Positions 9,100-17,989 of a stretch of DNA of 64,000 bases are shown here, piece by piece (positions within the stretch are counted from its first letter, which is position 1; every line of letters starts with the position of its first letter). Origin of the DNA: UBA8337 sp963932545 (GTDB taxonomy: Bacteria > Pseudomonadota > Alphaproteobacteria > RS24). The notes under the pieces are model-generated. The model made no database searches and was not told where the DNA came from. It saw only the letters and a list, made by a program, of their open reading frames with translations. The stretch is taken from contig CAWVRH010000002.1 of the NCBI GenBank assembly GCA_963932545.1, forward strand, positions 62,001 to 126,000, in the 5' to 3' direction. The translations under genes were made by a program, and so were the position numbers.

Positions 9100-10136
9100 T
9101 GGATGTTTTGCGGATGACGCGCTCGCTCTTAGCCCTGACAGGGGCAAGCCTTGCGTTAGCTCTTTTTGCAGGTCTGACCGACCGCAAAATAAATGATGTG
9201 AAGCCGCCAGAAGTTTTACTGGCTGACTATGCCGCGAGTTTTGGCGATGCAACGCGATTGGATATGACGTTCGCAGCTGGCATCTCTGGCACGCGCGGCA
9301 TTCGGATTGAGTTACAAGACGGCAAATGGGTTTTGCCGGAGCGCGGCAATTATCCGGCCAATCAAGAATTGGTGACGGAGACCCTATTGGCTTTGGCTGA
9401 TTTAAAAGCGCTGGAGGCGCGCACGCAAAAGTCGAAATGGCATCGCGCGCTAGGCCTTGTTGTACCCGAAGATTTGGGTCGAGCGATGCGCTTTAAAGTG
9501 CGCACCCAAGACGACACCGTGTTGACCAGCCTATTGCTGGGCAATGAACAAGAAAGCGAAGCGGAAGCCAAGCAGGACGTGAAAACATATGGCCCCGAAT
9601 TGCGCCAATTCTATGCGCGCCAAGAAGGCGACAATCAAACATGGTTAGCGCGTGGGCGTCTGCCTCGTAATTCTAACGTCGCCGCTTGGTTAGATAGTGC
9701 TTTGCCGCGTCATGATCTGGAGCAGTTGAAAGCTGTATCTTTTGGCAAGGGCGCGCAAAAATTTAAGCTCCTGCGCGTAACGCCTGTGAGCTGGTCGATG
9801 GGGGGAGGCGACACGTGGGTCTCCGATTTTAAAGGCTTAAAGCCCGATGATGTGACCCTTGCAGACAGCATCAACTTTGAAACCGCGCAGCCGATGATTT
9901 TGCGCTATTCCAATGGGTTGGTAATCTCTTATGAAAATGTCGGCGCGGCGACCGTTATCTGGTCTCGAATTTCGGCAAGCGTTGAAACCGTTCGCGGCCA
10001 AAATAAAACGGCCAGAGGCGAGGTTCGCTCTCTGGCCGCAGATATTAATGCTCGTTACAAAGGTTGGGCGCTGCGCTTTAGCGCCGACCGCGCCCCCATT
10101 TTATTGCCGAGCCAAGCGATGCTGGAAGGCCGTTAA
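9099..10136 (+). CDS. DUF4340 domain-containing protein
   Basis: 345-aa protein with an N-terminal membrane anchor or signal (about residues 5-23), then a beta-rich extracytoplasmic domain of the DUF4340 type. The start chosen is the ATG at 9099, whose first base overlaps the gldG-like TGA; a longer in-frame reading starting at 8967 would only re-read the previous gene. DUF4340 proteins usually follow GldG-like proteins, which supports a joint envelope role. The substrate or partner is unknown. Confidence 0.85.
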   Translation: MDVLRMTRSLLALTGASLALALFAGLTDRKINDVKPPEVLLADYAASFGDATRLDMTFAAGISGTRGIRIELQDGKWVLPERGNYPANQELVTETLLALADLKALEARTQKSKWHRALGLVVPEDLGRAMRFKVRTQDDTVLTSLLLGNEQESEAEAKQDVKTYGPELRQFYARQEGDNQTWLARGRLPRNSNVAAWLDSALPRHDLEQLKAVSFGKGAQKFKLLRVTPVSWSMGGGDTWVSDFKGLKPDDVTLADSINFETAQPMILRYSNGLVISYENVGAATVIWSRISASVETVRGQNKTARGEVRSLAADINARYKGWALRFSADRAPILLPSQAMLEGR

Positions 10137-10146
10137 GCCTTCCAGC
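10121..10146. terminator. Bidirectional hairpin between DUF4340 and acnA
   Basis: GCTGGAAGGC and GCCTTCCAGC form a perfect 10-bp stem around a 6-base loop. The stem covers the stop of the DUF4340 gene, and the convergent aconitase gene ends at 10154. A short T-rich stretch follows on the plus strand. Likely serves both genes. Confidence 0.7.
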
Positions 10147-10153
10147 TATTTCT

Positions 10154-12919
10154 TTAGGCGGCAAGCGAACGCAACACATATTGCAAGATACCGCCGTTGA
10201 GGTAGTAACCCACCTCATCAGCTGTATCGATGCGGCTTTGCAGTTTCACTTTGCGCTTCTTACCTTTGGCATCCGTAATCACCATGTCGTATTTGGCGCG
10301 CGGGCGAATTTTGCCGCCGAGGCCTTCAATGGTGATGGTTTCCGTGCCGTTCAGCTTCAGGCTGGCCCAGCCATCGTTACCGATGAACTGCAAAGGTGCC
10401 ACGCCCATACCGACCAAGTTCGAGCGGTGAATACGCTCAAAGCTCTCTGCCACAACAGCCTGCACACCAAGCAAGCGCGTGCCTTTGGCTGCCCAGTCAC
10501 GGCTGGAGCCAGTGCCGTATTCTTTGCCTGCGAAAACCACCAGAGGGGTTTTCTTCTTGGCATATTCCATGGCCGCATCATAAATCGCCATCACTTTGCC
10601 AGACGGCTGATGCTTGGTCACACCGCCTTCTGTGCCCGGCGCCATTTGGTTGCGAATGCGAATATTGGCAAATGTGCCGCGCATCATAATTTCATGGTTA
10701 CCGCGACGCGAGCCATAGGAGTTATAATCCAAAGGCTTCACTTTATTTTTGCTGAGATATCTGCCAGCTGGGCTATCGGCTTTGATGGAGCCCGCAGGAG
10801 AAATATGATCCGTCGTAATACTGTCGCCTAGGAGGGCTAGGATGCGTGCATCTTCGATACTCGCGCCTTTGCCGTCTGTGGCTACCGCGTCAGCAGTTAG
10901 ACCGTCAAAGAAAGTTGGGCGTTGGACGTAAGTGGATTTTTTATCCCAATCGAAAGTTTGGCCCGATTGCGACTTCACTTTACGCCAAGCTGTATCGCCT
11001 TTGAATACATCGGCATAGCGCTCGCGGAACATAGCTGGCGTCACGCAAGAGCGTACCGTCTCGGCAATCTCATTATTGCTCGGCCAAATGTCTTTCAGAT
11101 AAACCGGGTTACCCTTTTTATCCATGCCAAGTGGCTCCGTTGCCAAGTTCACATTCACCGAACCGGCAATGGCATAAGCCACAACCAGCATTGGCGAAGC
11201 CAGATAATTGGCACGCACATCTGGGCTCACACGGCCTTCGAAGTTACGGTTGCCGGAAAGCACGGAAGTGACGACCAAATCGTTTTTGGCAATCGCATCT
11301 GAGATGGCTGGAGACAGAGGACCGGAGTTACCGATGCAGGTTGTGCAACCATATCCAACTAGGTTGAAACCCAATTTGTTCAGGTCTTTTTGCAAGCCCG
11401 CTTTTTTGAGATACTCGGTTACCACTTGGCTACCAGGTGCCAGCGAGGTTTTTACCCAAGGCTTGACGCTCAAGCCCAATTTGGCGGCATTGCGTGCCAC
11501 CAGACCCGCGCCCAGCATAACGCTTGGGTTGGAGGTGTTGGTGCAAGAGGTAATTGCTGCAATCACAACATCGCCATTGCCGAGGTCGTGTTTGGCGCCT
11601 TTGACGGCAACGCGTTTGGCCGAAGCTTTGACGCTCACGCCTTCGTCTTTCAGGGCCGTTTTAAAGCCGCCAACCATGTCTTCCAAGAGCACGCGGTCTT
11701 GCGGGCGTTTCGGGCCAGCTAGGCTTGGGCGAACGGAGTTCAAGTCCAAGTCCAGCGTAGAGGTAAACACAGGGTCAGCCGAGGCTTTGGTGCGGAACAT
11801 GCCTTGGGCTTTCGAATATTTCTCGACCAGATCAATGCGGGCTTTTTTGCGGCCCGTGGCTTTCAAATAAGCCAATGTATCTTTGTCTACCGGGAAGAAG
11901 CCGCAAGTGGCGCCATATTCAGGGGCCATATTGGCGATGGTGGCTTGGTCTTCCAGCGATAGGCTTTCAAGGCCGGGGCCATAAAACTCGACGAATTTAC
12001 CGACAACGCCTTTTTTGCGCAGCATTTCCACAATCGTCAAAACCAAATCAGTAGCGGTGGCGCCTTCTGGCACTTTACCTGTCAGCTTGAAGCCAACCAC
12101 TTCTGGCAGCAACATGGTGACCGGCTGCCCAAGCATTGCAGCTTCCGCCTCAATGCCGCCCACACCCCAGCCAAGAACGGCCATGCCGTTGACCATAGTG
12201 GTGTGGCTATCGGTGCCGACAAGCGTATCTGGATAGGCCACTTCAACCGATTTGCCGTTCACGCGCTCGCGTTTGGTCCAAACGGTTTGTGCCAAATGCT
12301 CGAGGTTTACTTGGTGGCAAATGCCCATTCCGGGGGGGACTACGCGGAAGTTTTCAAACGCTTGGCTGCCCCAACGCAAAAACTCATAACGTTCGCCATT
12401 GCGCGAATACTCGAGACCGACATTGGTCTTCAACGCGTCATTGCTACCGAAGCTGTCGACCATGACCGAGTGGTCAATGACCAAATCAACGGGGGTCAGC
12501 GGGTTAATTTTCTTGGCGTTGCCGCCCATTTCTTGCATGGCGTTGCGCATGGTTGCCAAATCGACAACGGCAGGCACGCCGGTAAAGTCTTGCATCAAAA
12601 CGCGGGCTGGACGATAGGCAATCTCGCGATTGGATTTACGCTTGGTCATCCATTGTTGCACGGCCTTAATGTCATCTGCGTTCACCGTGCGGCCGTCTTC
12701 GTGGCGCAACAGGTTTTCGAGCAGAACTTTCATGGAATTCGGGAGTTTGGAAATGCCCTTCAAGCCATTTTTCTCGGCCGCTTTCAGGCTGAAATAGACG
12801 TAGGACTTATTGCCAACTTTCAGCACTTTACGGGATTTAAAACTATCCGGATGCTGCTCGGTGTTCTTTGAAGATTTCACTTGTGGCTTTTTGGCTTGTG
12901 CCTTTTTTGCTTGTGGCAT
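10154..12919 (-). CDS. acnA: Aconitate hydratase A
   Basis: TCA-cycle enzyme that interconverts citrate and isocitrate through cis-aconitate. 921 aa, AcnA/IRP1 class. The [4Fe-4S] ligands are Cys459 (TSCTNTSNPS), Cys525 and Cys528 (GYGCTTCIG). The swivel domain occupies the last 200 residues. The first 24 residues are a Lys/Gln-rich extension with AKK repeats that precedes the normal start region (DSFKSRKVLKVG). A strong AGGAG ribosome site 7 bases before the ATG supports this start. Single gene, divergent from ccmA. Confidence 0.97.
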   Translation of the reverse strand: MPQAKKAQAKKPQVKSSKNTEQHPDSFKSRKVLKVGNKSYVYFSLKAAEKNGLKGISKLPNSMKVLLENLLRHEDGRTVNADDIKAVQQWMTKRKSNREIAYRPARVLMQDFTGVPAVVDLATMRNAMQEMGGNAKKINPLTPVDLVIDHSVMVDSFGSNDALKTNVGLEYSRNGERYEFLRWGSQAFENFRVVPPGMGICHQVNLEHLAQTVWTKRERVNGKSVEVAYPDTLVGTDSHTTMVNGMAVLGWGVGGIEAEAAMLGQPVTMLLPEVVGFKLTGKVPEGATATDLVLTIVEMLRKKGVVGKFVEFYGPGLESLSLEDQATIANMAPEYGATCGFFPVDKDTLAYLKATGRKKARIDLVEKYSKAQGMFRTKASADPVFTSTLDLDLNSVRPSLAGPKRPQDRVLLEDMVGGFKTALKDEGVSVKASAKRVAVKGAKHDLGNGDVVIAAITSCTNTSNPSVMLGAGLVARNAAKLGLSVKPWVKTSLAPGSQVVTEYLKKAGLQKDLNKLGFNLVGYGCTTCIGNSGPLSPAISDAIAKNDLVVTSVLSGNRNFEGRVSPDVRANYLASPMLVVAYAIAGSVNVNLATEPLGMDKKGNPVYLKDIWPSNNEIAETVRSCVTPAMFRERYADVFKGDTAWRKVKSQSGQTFDWDKKSTYVQRPTFFDGLTADAVATDGKGASIEDARILALLGDSITTDHISPAGSIKADSPAGRYLSKNKVKPLDYNSYGSRRGNHEIMMRGTFANIRIRNQMAPGTEGGVTKHQPSGKVMAIYDAAMEYAKKKTPLVVFAGKEYGTGSSRDWAAKGTRLLGVQAVVAESFERIHRSNLVGMGVAPLQFIGNDGWASLKLNGTETITIEGLGGKIRPRAKYDMVITDAKGKKRKVKLQSRIDTADEVGYYLNGGILQYVLRSLAA

Positions 12920-12992
12920 AGGTCGCGCTCCTGCAATAGTCTCAAAAATTAAAGCCCGCCCTATTTGGCAGGCATCTGCGTTATAAAGAAGT

Positions 12993-13685
12993 ATGACCGA
13001 AAATACTATGGCGAAGCCGCAAAAATTTTTTCTACCGAACCCCTATGCAGAACCCGCCGATTTGCGGCTGGACGGTCTGGCGTGTTCGCGTGGGCTGCGC
13101 TTGCTGTTTGAGGGGCTATCGCAAACGCTAAAAGGCGGCGAGGCGCTGGCGCTTTACGGCGCGAATGGCAGCGGCAAAACCTCTTTGCTGCGCCAAATTG
13201 CGGGGCTGCTTCCGGTGGACGCGGGCACGATTTCCCTTGGTGATGCCTCCTCGCATACCCCCCCGCATACCCCCTCGCATACGCCCTCGAGGCGTGTGCA
13301 TTTTATAGGCCATGCCGATGGTTTGAAAAACGCCTTGAGTGTCGGCGAGACTTTGGTTTTTGACGCGGCCCTTTGGGGGGCGCCGAAAGCGGCTGGAAAC
13401 ACACATGACTTATTGTCTCTTTTGGGTCTGGAAAACCGCGCTTGGCAAGCCGTCGGCGATCTTTCGGCGGGGCAAAGGCGCCGCTTGGCGCTGGCGAAAT
13501 TATGCCTCGCGCCGCGCCCCATCTGGTTGCTGGACGAGCCGATGACCGCGCTCGATGAAGACGGGCAACAGCTCATCGACACGCTGGCGGGCGAGCACTT
13601 GGCCGCGGGCGGCATGATTGTCGCCTCGAGCCATGTGCCCTTGGGCTTTGCCACCCAAACGCTGACTTTGGGAGCTTCGACATGA
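12993..13685 (+). CDS. ccmA: Heme exporter ATP-binding protein CcmA
   Basis: ATPase of the CcmABCD complex, which releases holo-CcmE during cytochrome c maturation. Walker A GANGSGKTS 56-64, signature LSAGQ 157-161, Walker B WLLDEP 178-183. 230 aa, slightly longer than usual. The excess is a tandem insertion (residues 88-99, three HTP-type units) between the Walker A subdomain and the FIGHADGLK segment. An alternative ATG at 13008 exists; 12993 has a weak GAAG upstream. Overlaps ccmB by 4 bp. Confidence 0.93.
   Translation: MTENTMAKPQKFFLPNPYAEPADLRLDGLACSRGLRLLFEGLSQTLKGGEALALYGANGSGKTSLLRQIAGLLPVDAGTISLGDASSHTPPHTPSHTPSRRVHFIGHADGLKNALSVGETLVFDAALWGAPKAAGNTHDLLSLLGLENRAWQAVGDLSAGQRRRLALAKLCLAPRPIWLLDEPMTALDEDGQQLIDTLAGEHLAAGGMIVASSHVPLGFATQTLTLGAST
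13251..13286 (+). repeat. 12-bp tandem repeat inside ccmA (3 units)
   Basis: Three units of the form (T/C)CGCATACCCCC, the third with one more change, giving His-Thr-Pro repeats. In frame, so length changes by one unit keep ccmA open. Confidence 0.85.
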
Positions 13686-14344
13686 GCGTGTTCTGGGCCA
13701 TCTGCCGCCAGCACGTTGTTTTGGCGTGGCGCGGCGGGCATGCGACTTTGGCCGTTGCCTTCTTATTTATCGGCGTCACGCTTATGCCGTTTGGTTTGGG
13801 CCCAGAATTGGCGCTTTTGCAAGCGCTCGCGCCGGGTCTTTTATGGGTGGTGCTGATTATGGCGCTTTTAACCTCGCTCGACCGAGTGTTTCAGGCCGAT
13901 TATGAAGATGGCTCGCTCGACCAAATGCTGCTGATGCCTTTGCCGCTCGAATTTGTAGTTTTGGCAAAATTACTGGGTCACTATATTGCCCTCGTGCTGC
14001 CGTTACTTTTGACGGTGCCATTGGCGGGTCTTTTGTTAAATCTGGCGCCTGCCCATTTGCCGATGCTTTTGCTGGCCATGTTGGCGGGTAGTCCGGCGCT
14101 AGTTTTATTGGGTGGCATTGGCGCAAGCCTTGCGGTGAGCGTTCGTCGGGGTGGCCTGCTGACGGTTTTGCTGAGCCTGCCTTTTTATGTGCCCGTGATG
14201 ATTTTTGGCGCAGGCGCCACCAAACAGGCGTTAGCGGGAGAGATAGATGAGGCGCGCCTCGCCATTTTAGGGCTGATAAGTCTGGCCAGTCTGCTGGCTG
14301 CGCCTGTGGCGATAGCTGCGGCGTTACGCAACGCTGTGCGCTAG
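13682..14344 (+). CDS. ccmB: Heme exporter permease CcmB
   Basis: 220-aa inner-membrane protein with six helices; the permease partner of CcmA. Conserved features include the DYEDGSLDQMLLMPLPLE segment after helix 2 and the PALVLLGGIGASL helix. Starts inside the ccmA stop (ATGA) and is followed 26 bp later by ccmC. Confidence 0.94.
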   Translation: MSVFWAICRQHVVLAWRGGHATLAVAFLFIGVTLMPFGLGPELALLQALAPGLLWVVLIMALLTSLDRVFQADYEDGSLDQMLLMPLPLEFVVLAKLLGHYIALVLPLLLTVPLAGLLLNLAPAHLPMLLLAMLAGSPALVLLGGIGASLAVSVRRGGLLTVLLSLPFYVPVMIFGAGATKQALAGEIDEARLAILGLISLASLLAAPVAIAAALRNAVR

Positions 14345-14369
14345 CGCAGAACAGGCTATAAGAGAGAGT

Positions 14370-15104
14370 ATGCTAAAGGCACTTGAAAATATCTCGGCTT
14401 TTTACGCCAACCCCACGCGTTTTATGAAACTCGCGGCGCGCCTGCACGCGCCCCTATGGGCTGTGGCTTTGGCGCTTTTGGCCTATGGCCTGTTTCGCGC
14501 GTTCCATGTGCCAGAAGATTATCAGCAGGGCGAGACGGTCAAAATTATGTTCGTCCATGTGCCCGCCGCTTGGATGGCTTTATTTGGCTATAGTTTCATT
14601 TTCTTTGCCAGCGTCACGGCGCTTATTTTTCGCCACCCTTTGGGCCATGTCGCCGCGCGCGCGGCAGCCCCCGTGGGTGCCACCTTCACGCTCATCGCTT
14701 TGGTGACTGGCAGCCTTTGGGGCCAACCCATGTGGGGCACTTGGTGGGTATGGGATGCGCGGCTCACGTCTATGCTGGTGCTACTTTTTATTTATATCGG
14801 CTATATCGCTATTTGGCAGGCCATTGACGAGCCGACGCGCGCGGCGCGCACCGCAGCTCTTTTGGCGATTGTCGGGTTTGTAAATGTGCCGATTGTGAAG
14901 TTTTCCGTCGATTGGTGGAATACGCTACATCAGCCAGCCAGCGTGTCGCGTTTGGCGCGGCCTGCATTGCATGCCGATTTTCTATATCCGCTGCTGATTA
15001 TGGGCGTGGCTTTTTTCGCGCTGTTTTTCGCGCTGACGCTAACGCGGATGCAGATGGAAATTTTGCGGCAAAAATTGCGGGTTCGCCGCATGCGCGCAAA
15101 CTAG
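14370..15104 (+). CDS. ccmC: Heme transporter CcmC
   Basis: 244-aa inner-membrane protein that presents heme to CcmE. Six helices, the Trp-rich motif WGTWWVWD at 122-129 facing the periplasm, and a conserved His (His63 in FVHVP) expected to ligate heme, with the second His in the WWNTLHQ segment. Ribosome site AGAGAG lies just upstream. Confidence 0.95.
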   Translation: MLKALENISAFYANPTRFMKLAARLHAPLWAVALALLAYGLFRAFHVPEDYQQGETVKIMFVHVPAAWMALFGYSFIFFASVTALIFRHPLGHVAARAAAPVGATFTLIALVTGSLWGQPMWGTWWVWDARLTSMLVLLFIYIGYIAIWQAIDEPTRAARTAALLAIVGFVNVPIVKFSVDWWNTLHQPASVSRLARPALHADFLYPLLIMGVAFFALFFALTLTRMQMEILRQKLRVRRMRAN

Positions 15105-15127
15105 AGACGCAAGAGGAGGTAGCCGAA

Positions 15128-15268
15128 ATGCCTGGAGTGTATGACACCTATATATACGCGAGCTATGGCGCCACGTTTTTGCCTCTGGCGATACTCATCG
15201 CCAGCAGTTTTGCCCAATGGCGCAAAGCCAAAGCCGAAGCCAAAGCCGAAATAGCAGACAGCGAATGA
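15128..15268 (+). CDS. ccmD: Heme exporter protein CcmD
   Basis: Small 46-aa single-helix membrane protein that tethers CcmABC to holo-CcmE. The helix covers residues 8-28 (starting near YASYGATFLPLAILI), followed by a charged C-terminus with Ala-Lys repeats. The start is the ATG after AGGAGGTAGCCGAA, an almost perfect ribosome site. Its position between ccmC and ccmG and the ATGA overlap with ccmG support the call. Confidence 0.9.
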   Translation: MPGVYDTYIYASYGATFLPLAILIASSFAQWRKAKAEAKAEIADSE

Positions 15269-15816
15269 GCCAGTCTCCCCTAAAAGAGCCAAGGGCGTCT
15301 TTATGGCGATTTGCCCCATTGGCAGTTGCCTTGGGACTGGCCGTGGTGTTTTTCGCCGGTCTTTTTTCGGGCGATCCGTCGCGCTTACCCTCTGCCTATG
15401 AAGGCAAGAAGCTGCCCGAGTTTTCGTTGGATGGCTTAACGCAAGATGGCGGGTTTACTAGTTCTGATTTGGCACAAGGGCGTCCGGTATTGATTAATGT
15501 CTGGGCCAGTTGGTGCGGCCCGTGCCGCGACGAGCATCCCTCTCTCATGCAATTGGCCGCCCAAGGTGTGCCGATTTTTGGGCTGAACTACAAAGACAAT
15601 CCAGGCGCAGCACAAAGATTTTTGGGGCGTTTGGGAAATCCTTACACGGCCGTTGGCGCCGACACCAGCGGGCGCGTGGCGCTCGATTTGGGTGTCTATG
15701 GCGTGCCCGAGACCTTTGTGTTGGACGGACAAGCGCGCGTGGTTTATCGCCACGTTGGCCCGCTGGACGCCGCCTCTTTGAAAACCAAAATCCTACCTTT
15801 TTTCACCACCCCCTAA
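15265..15816 (+). CDS. ccmG: Thiol:disulfide interchange protein CcmG/DsbE
   Basis: Periplasmic thioredoxin-fold reductant for apocytochrome c, 183 aa. N-terminal membrane anchor (about residues 14-34), active site WCGPC at 83-87, and the cis-Pro region GVPETFVLDG near the C-terminus. The start at 15265 overlaps the ccmD stop; an upstream in-frame ATG at 15217 lies inside ccmD and is unlikely. The remaining ccm genes (E, F, H, I) are not in this window. Confidence 0.95.
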   Translation: MSQSPLKEPRASLWRFAPLAVALGLAVVFFAGLFSGDPSRLPSAYEGKKLPEFSLDGLTQDGGFTSSDLAQGRPVLINVWASWCGPCRDEHPSLMQLAAQGVPIFGLNYKDNPGAAQRFLGRLGNPYTAVGADTSGRVALDLGVYGVPETFVLDGQARVVYRHVGPLDAASLKTKILPFFTTP

Positions 15817-15831
15817 CTCGCAGGAGAAAGC

Positions 15832-16443
15832 ATGCCCTTTCGCGATACATCGCAAGACTACGGCCATGAAATTTCATTCGGTAAACGCGTGCCCAAAGAC
15901 GACAGCTTTGAGCGCGAGATTTGCAATCACTGCGGACTTATTGATTATGTAAACCCTAAAATCATCGCCGGCGTTGTCGCCACATGGGAAGGTAAAATCC
16001 TCATGTGTCGGCGCGCCATTGAGCCGCGCAAAGGGTTTTGGACTTTACCTGCAGGCTTTATGGAGCAGCGCGAAACGACCGCCCAAGGCGCCGCGCGCGA
16101 AGCCATGGAAGAGGCGGGTGCGGATATAGAAACCGGCGCCCTCATTGGCATTTATAATGTCGAGCGCATTAGCCAAGTGCAGATGTTTTATCGCGGCGTT
16201 TTGCGCAATCCCAATATTGCCGCTGGGCCCGAAAGCCAAGAAGTGGCTTTGATGGCATGGGACGAAATACCGTGGGATGAGCTGGCGTTTCCTGCCGTCT
16301 ATTATGCTTTGCAACATTGGCATGAGACCCGTGAGTTGGAAAATTTCGCGCCGTTTTCAGAGCCAGAAAACTGGGCCGATACGCCAGGCTTTGAAGCCAT
16401 GCGGGCGAGGTATGCTGCTTCGGAAAACGGCAAAGAAAAATAG
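15832..16443 (+). CDS. Nudix hydrolase (ADP-ribose pyrophosphatase-like)
   Basis: 203-aa Nudix enzyme. The Nudix box G-x5-E-x7-REAMEEAGA runs about 75-97 and has all the metal-binding acidic residues. An N-terminal CNHC (31-34) recalls the zinc ribbon of NudC-like proteins, but only one Cys pair is present. Substrate is likely a nucleoside diphosphate derivative; ADP-ribose is a guess. Follows ccmG by 15 bp with an AGGAGAAAG ribosome site, so it is probably cotranscribed. Confidence 0.9.
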   Translation: MPFRDTSQDYGHEISFGKRVPKDDSFEREICNHCGLIDYVNPKIIAGVVATWEGKILMCRRAIEPRKGFWTLPAGFMEQRETTAQGAAREAMEEAGADIETGALIGIYNVERISQVQMFYRGVLRNPNIAAGPESQEVALMAWDEIPWDELAFPAVYYALQHWHETRELENFAPFSEPENWADTPGFEAMRARYAASENGKEK

Positions 16444-16472
16444 CAAAGAAAAATAATGTCCCGCGTTTCGAA

Positions 16473-17066
16473 CTAGCTCTGAACGTCGTCTTTGGGGTCG
16501 GATAGCGCGCCATGTTTTTTTAGCAAGGGCATTTGCAAAATCATAAAACCGAAAGTCAGTGGCAAAGTAGCGAAAACTTTGAAATTGACCCAAGTATCGG
16601 TCGATTGTGTGCGCCAGACCGTTTCATTGAGCGCGGCCAGAAAGATAAAGAACAAGGCCCAGCGCCGCGTTAAAACCAACCATCCGGCGGGCTCCATCGG
16701 CAACATGTCGCCCATGAGTTTCTGCAAATAAGAGTGCCCCCGCAGCAGCCCAAAAGCCAAAATTGCCGCAAATAAAATATAGACCAAAGTCGGTTTGATT
16801 TTGATGAAAGTCTCATCTTGCAAAAACAGAGTAATGCCGCCGAAGACGAAAATAAATCCGGCAGAGGCCAAGGTCATATTATTGGGTTTAGCGCCGCGCG
16901 CATAGGTTGAGATAAGCGCCATCGCCATGGCTGCCATAAAGCCTGCGGTGGCGATTAACAGGCCATCGCTTTCGGGGCGGTCGAACCATTGGGGCCCGCG
17001 AGAATTCAAGACAAAGAAAGTCGCGAGCGGAGCAAATTCTTCGATAATTTTACGCCATCCTGCCAT
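16473..17066 (-). CDS. yciB: Septation protein A family (YciB/IspZ)
   Basis: 197-aa inner-membrane protein with about six helices, of the YciB/IspZ (intracellular septation) family. Typical segments are LAPLATFFVLN-like at the N-terminus, the GGITLFLQDETFIKIKPT block and ALNETVWRTQSTDTWVNFK. E. coli YciB affects envelope synthesis and septum formation. Last gene of the dapF-mtaB-ftsY-yciB unit; its start overlaps the ftsY stop by 1 base. Confidence 0.93.
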   Translation of the reverse strand: MAGWRKIIEEFAPLATFFVLNSRGPQWFDRPESDGLLIATAGFMAAMAMALISTYARGAKPNNMTLASAGFIFVFGGITLFLQDETFIKIKPTLVYILFAAILAFGLLRGHSYLQKLMGDMLPMEPAGWLVLTRRWALFFIFLAALNETVWRTQSTDTWVNFKVFATLPLTFGFMILQMPLLKKHGALSDPKDDVQS

Positions 17067-17989
17067 TAGTTTGTCTCTCCGGTTGCGCCCGTCAGGGCGA
17101 GGGAAAATTGCTCGGCGTTAAAACGTTGCAAGTCTTCTGCCTGCTCGCCGACGCCGATGAAATAAATCGGCAACTGTAGTTTTTGCGAGATGGCCACCAG
17201 CCCGCCGCCGCGCGCTGTGCCATCGAGTTTGGTCATAATCAGGCCCGAGATATTGGCGCGTTTTAAAAACGCCTCCGCTTGGGTCAGCGCGTTTTGACCG
17301 GTCGTCGCATCCAGCACCAATAGGCTTTCATGTGGGGCTGTGTCGTCTAGTTTTGCAATCACGCGGATGATTTTTTCTAACTCGGCCATTAAAGTATCGT
17401 TCGACTGCAACCGCCCTGCCGTGTCGATCATCAACACATCTATACCCTCGGCTTTGGCGCGCTCGAGGGCTTGATAAGACAACGCCGCCGCATCGGCACC
17501 CGGCGTCCCAGACACGACTTCGACACCAGCGCGTTCGCCCCAGACTTGTAATTGCTCGCCCGCGGCGGCGCGAAATGTATCGCCTGCCGCCAGCATGACG
17601 GTTTTGCCTTCCGTGATAAATTTCTTGGCCAATTTGCCAATCGTCGTGGTTTTGCCAGCGCCATTGACGCCGCTCATTAAAATAACGGCGGGCTTCGTGT
17701 CAGGCAATTGAAATGGTTTTTCTACGGGCGTCAGCAGCGTGGTAATTTCGCTAGCCAAAGCCTCGCGCAATCTCGCTTCATCTAACTCGGCCAGATCGCG
17801 ACGGGCGCGCAAGTTCTCGACAATTTTACCCGCCGTCGCCACGCCAAGGTCGGCCATGATGAGGGCATCTTCTAACTCGCCCAATTGGCTGGCGGATAAC
17901 TTTTTACCGCCCAGAAACGACAGGCTATCGCCTAACGCTTTGCTCGACTTTGTGAGCCCTGATTTTAGGGAAGCAAAAAACCCACTCAT
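17066..17989 (-). CDS. ftsY: Signal recognition particle receptor FtsY
   Basis: SRP-receptor GTPase that docks ribosome-nascent chain complexes at the membrane. 307 aa, with only a short N-terminal segment before the NG domain, so the long acidic A domain of E. coli FtsY is absent. GTPase motifs: GVNGAGKTT 107-115, DTAGR 189-193, TKLD 253-256 with GTARGGG. Overlaps mtaB by 4 bp. The partner ffh lies 2 kb away on the other strand. Confidence 0.97.
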   Translation of the reverse strand: MSGFFASLKSGLTKSSKALGDSLSFLGGKKLSASQLGELEDALIMADLGVATAGKIVENLRARRDLAELDEARLREALASEITTLLTPVEKPFQLPDTKPAVILMSGVNGAGKTTTIGKLAKKFITEGKTVMLAAGDTFRAAAGEQLQVWGERAGVEVVSGTPGADAAALSYQALERAKAEGIDVLMIDTAGRLQSNDTLMAELEKIIRVIAKLDDTAPHESLLVLDATTGQNALTQAEAFLKRANISGLIMTKLDGTARGGGLVAISQKLQLPIYFIGVGEQAEDLQRFNAEQFSLALTGATGETN

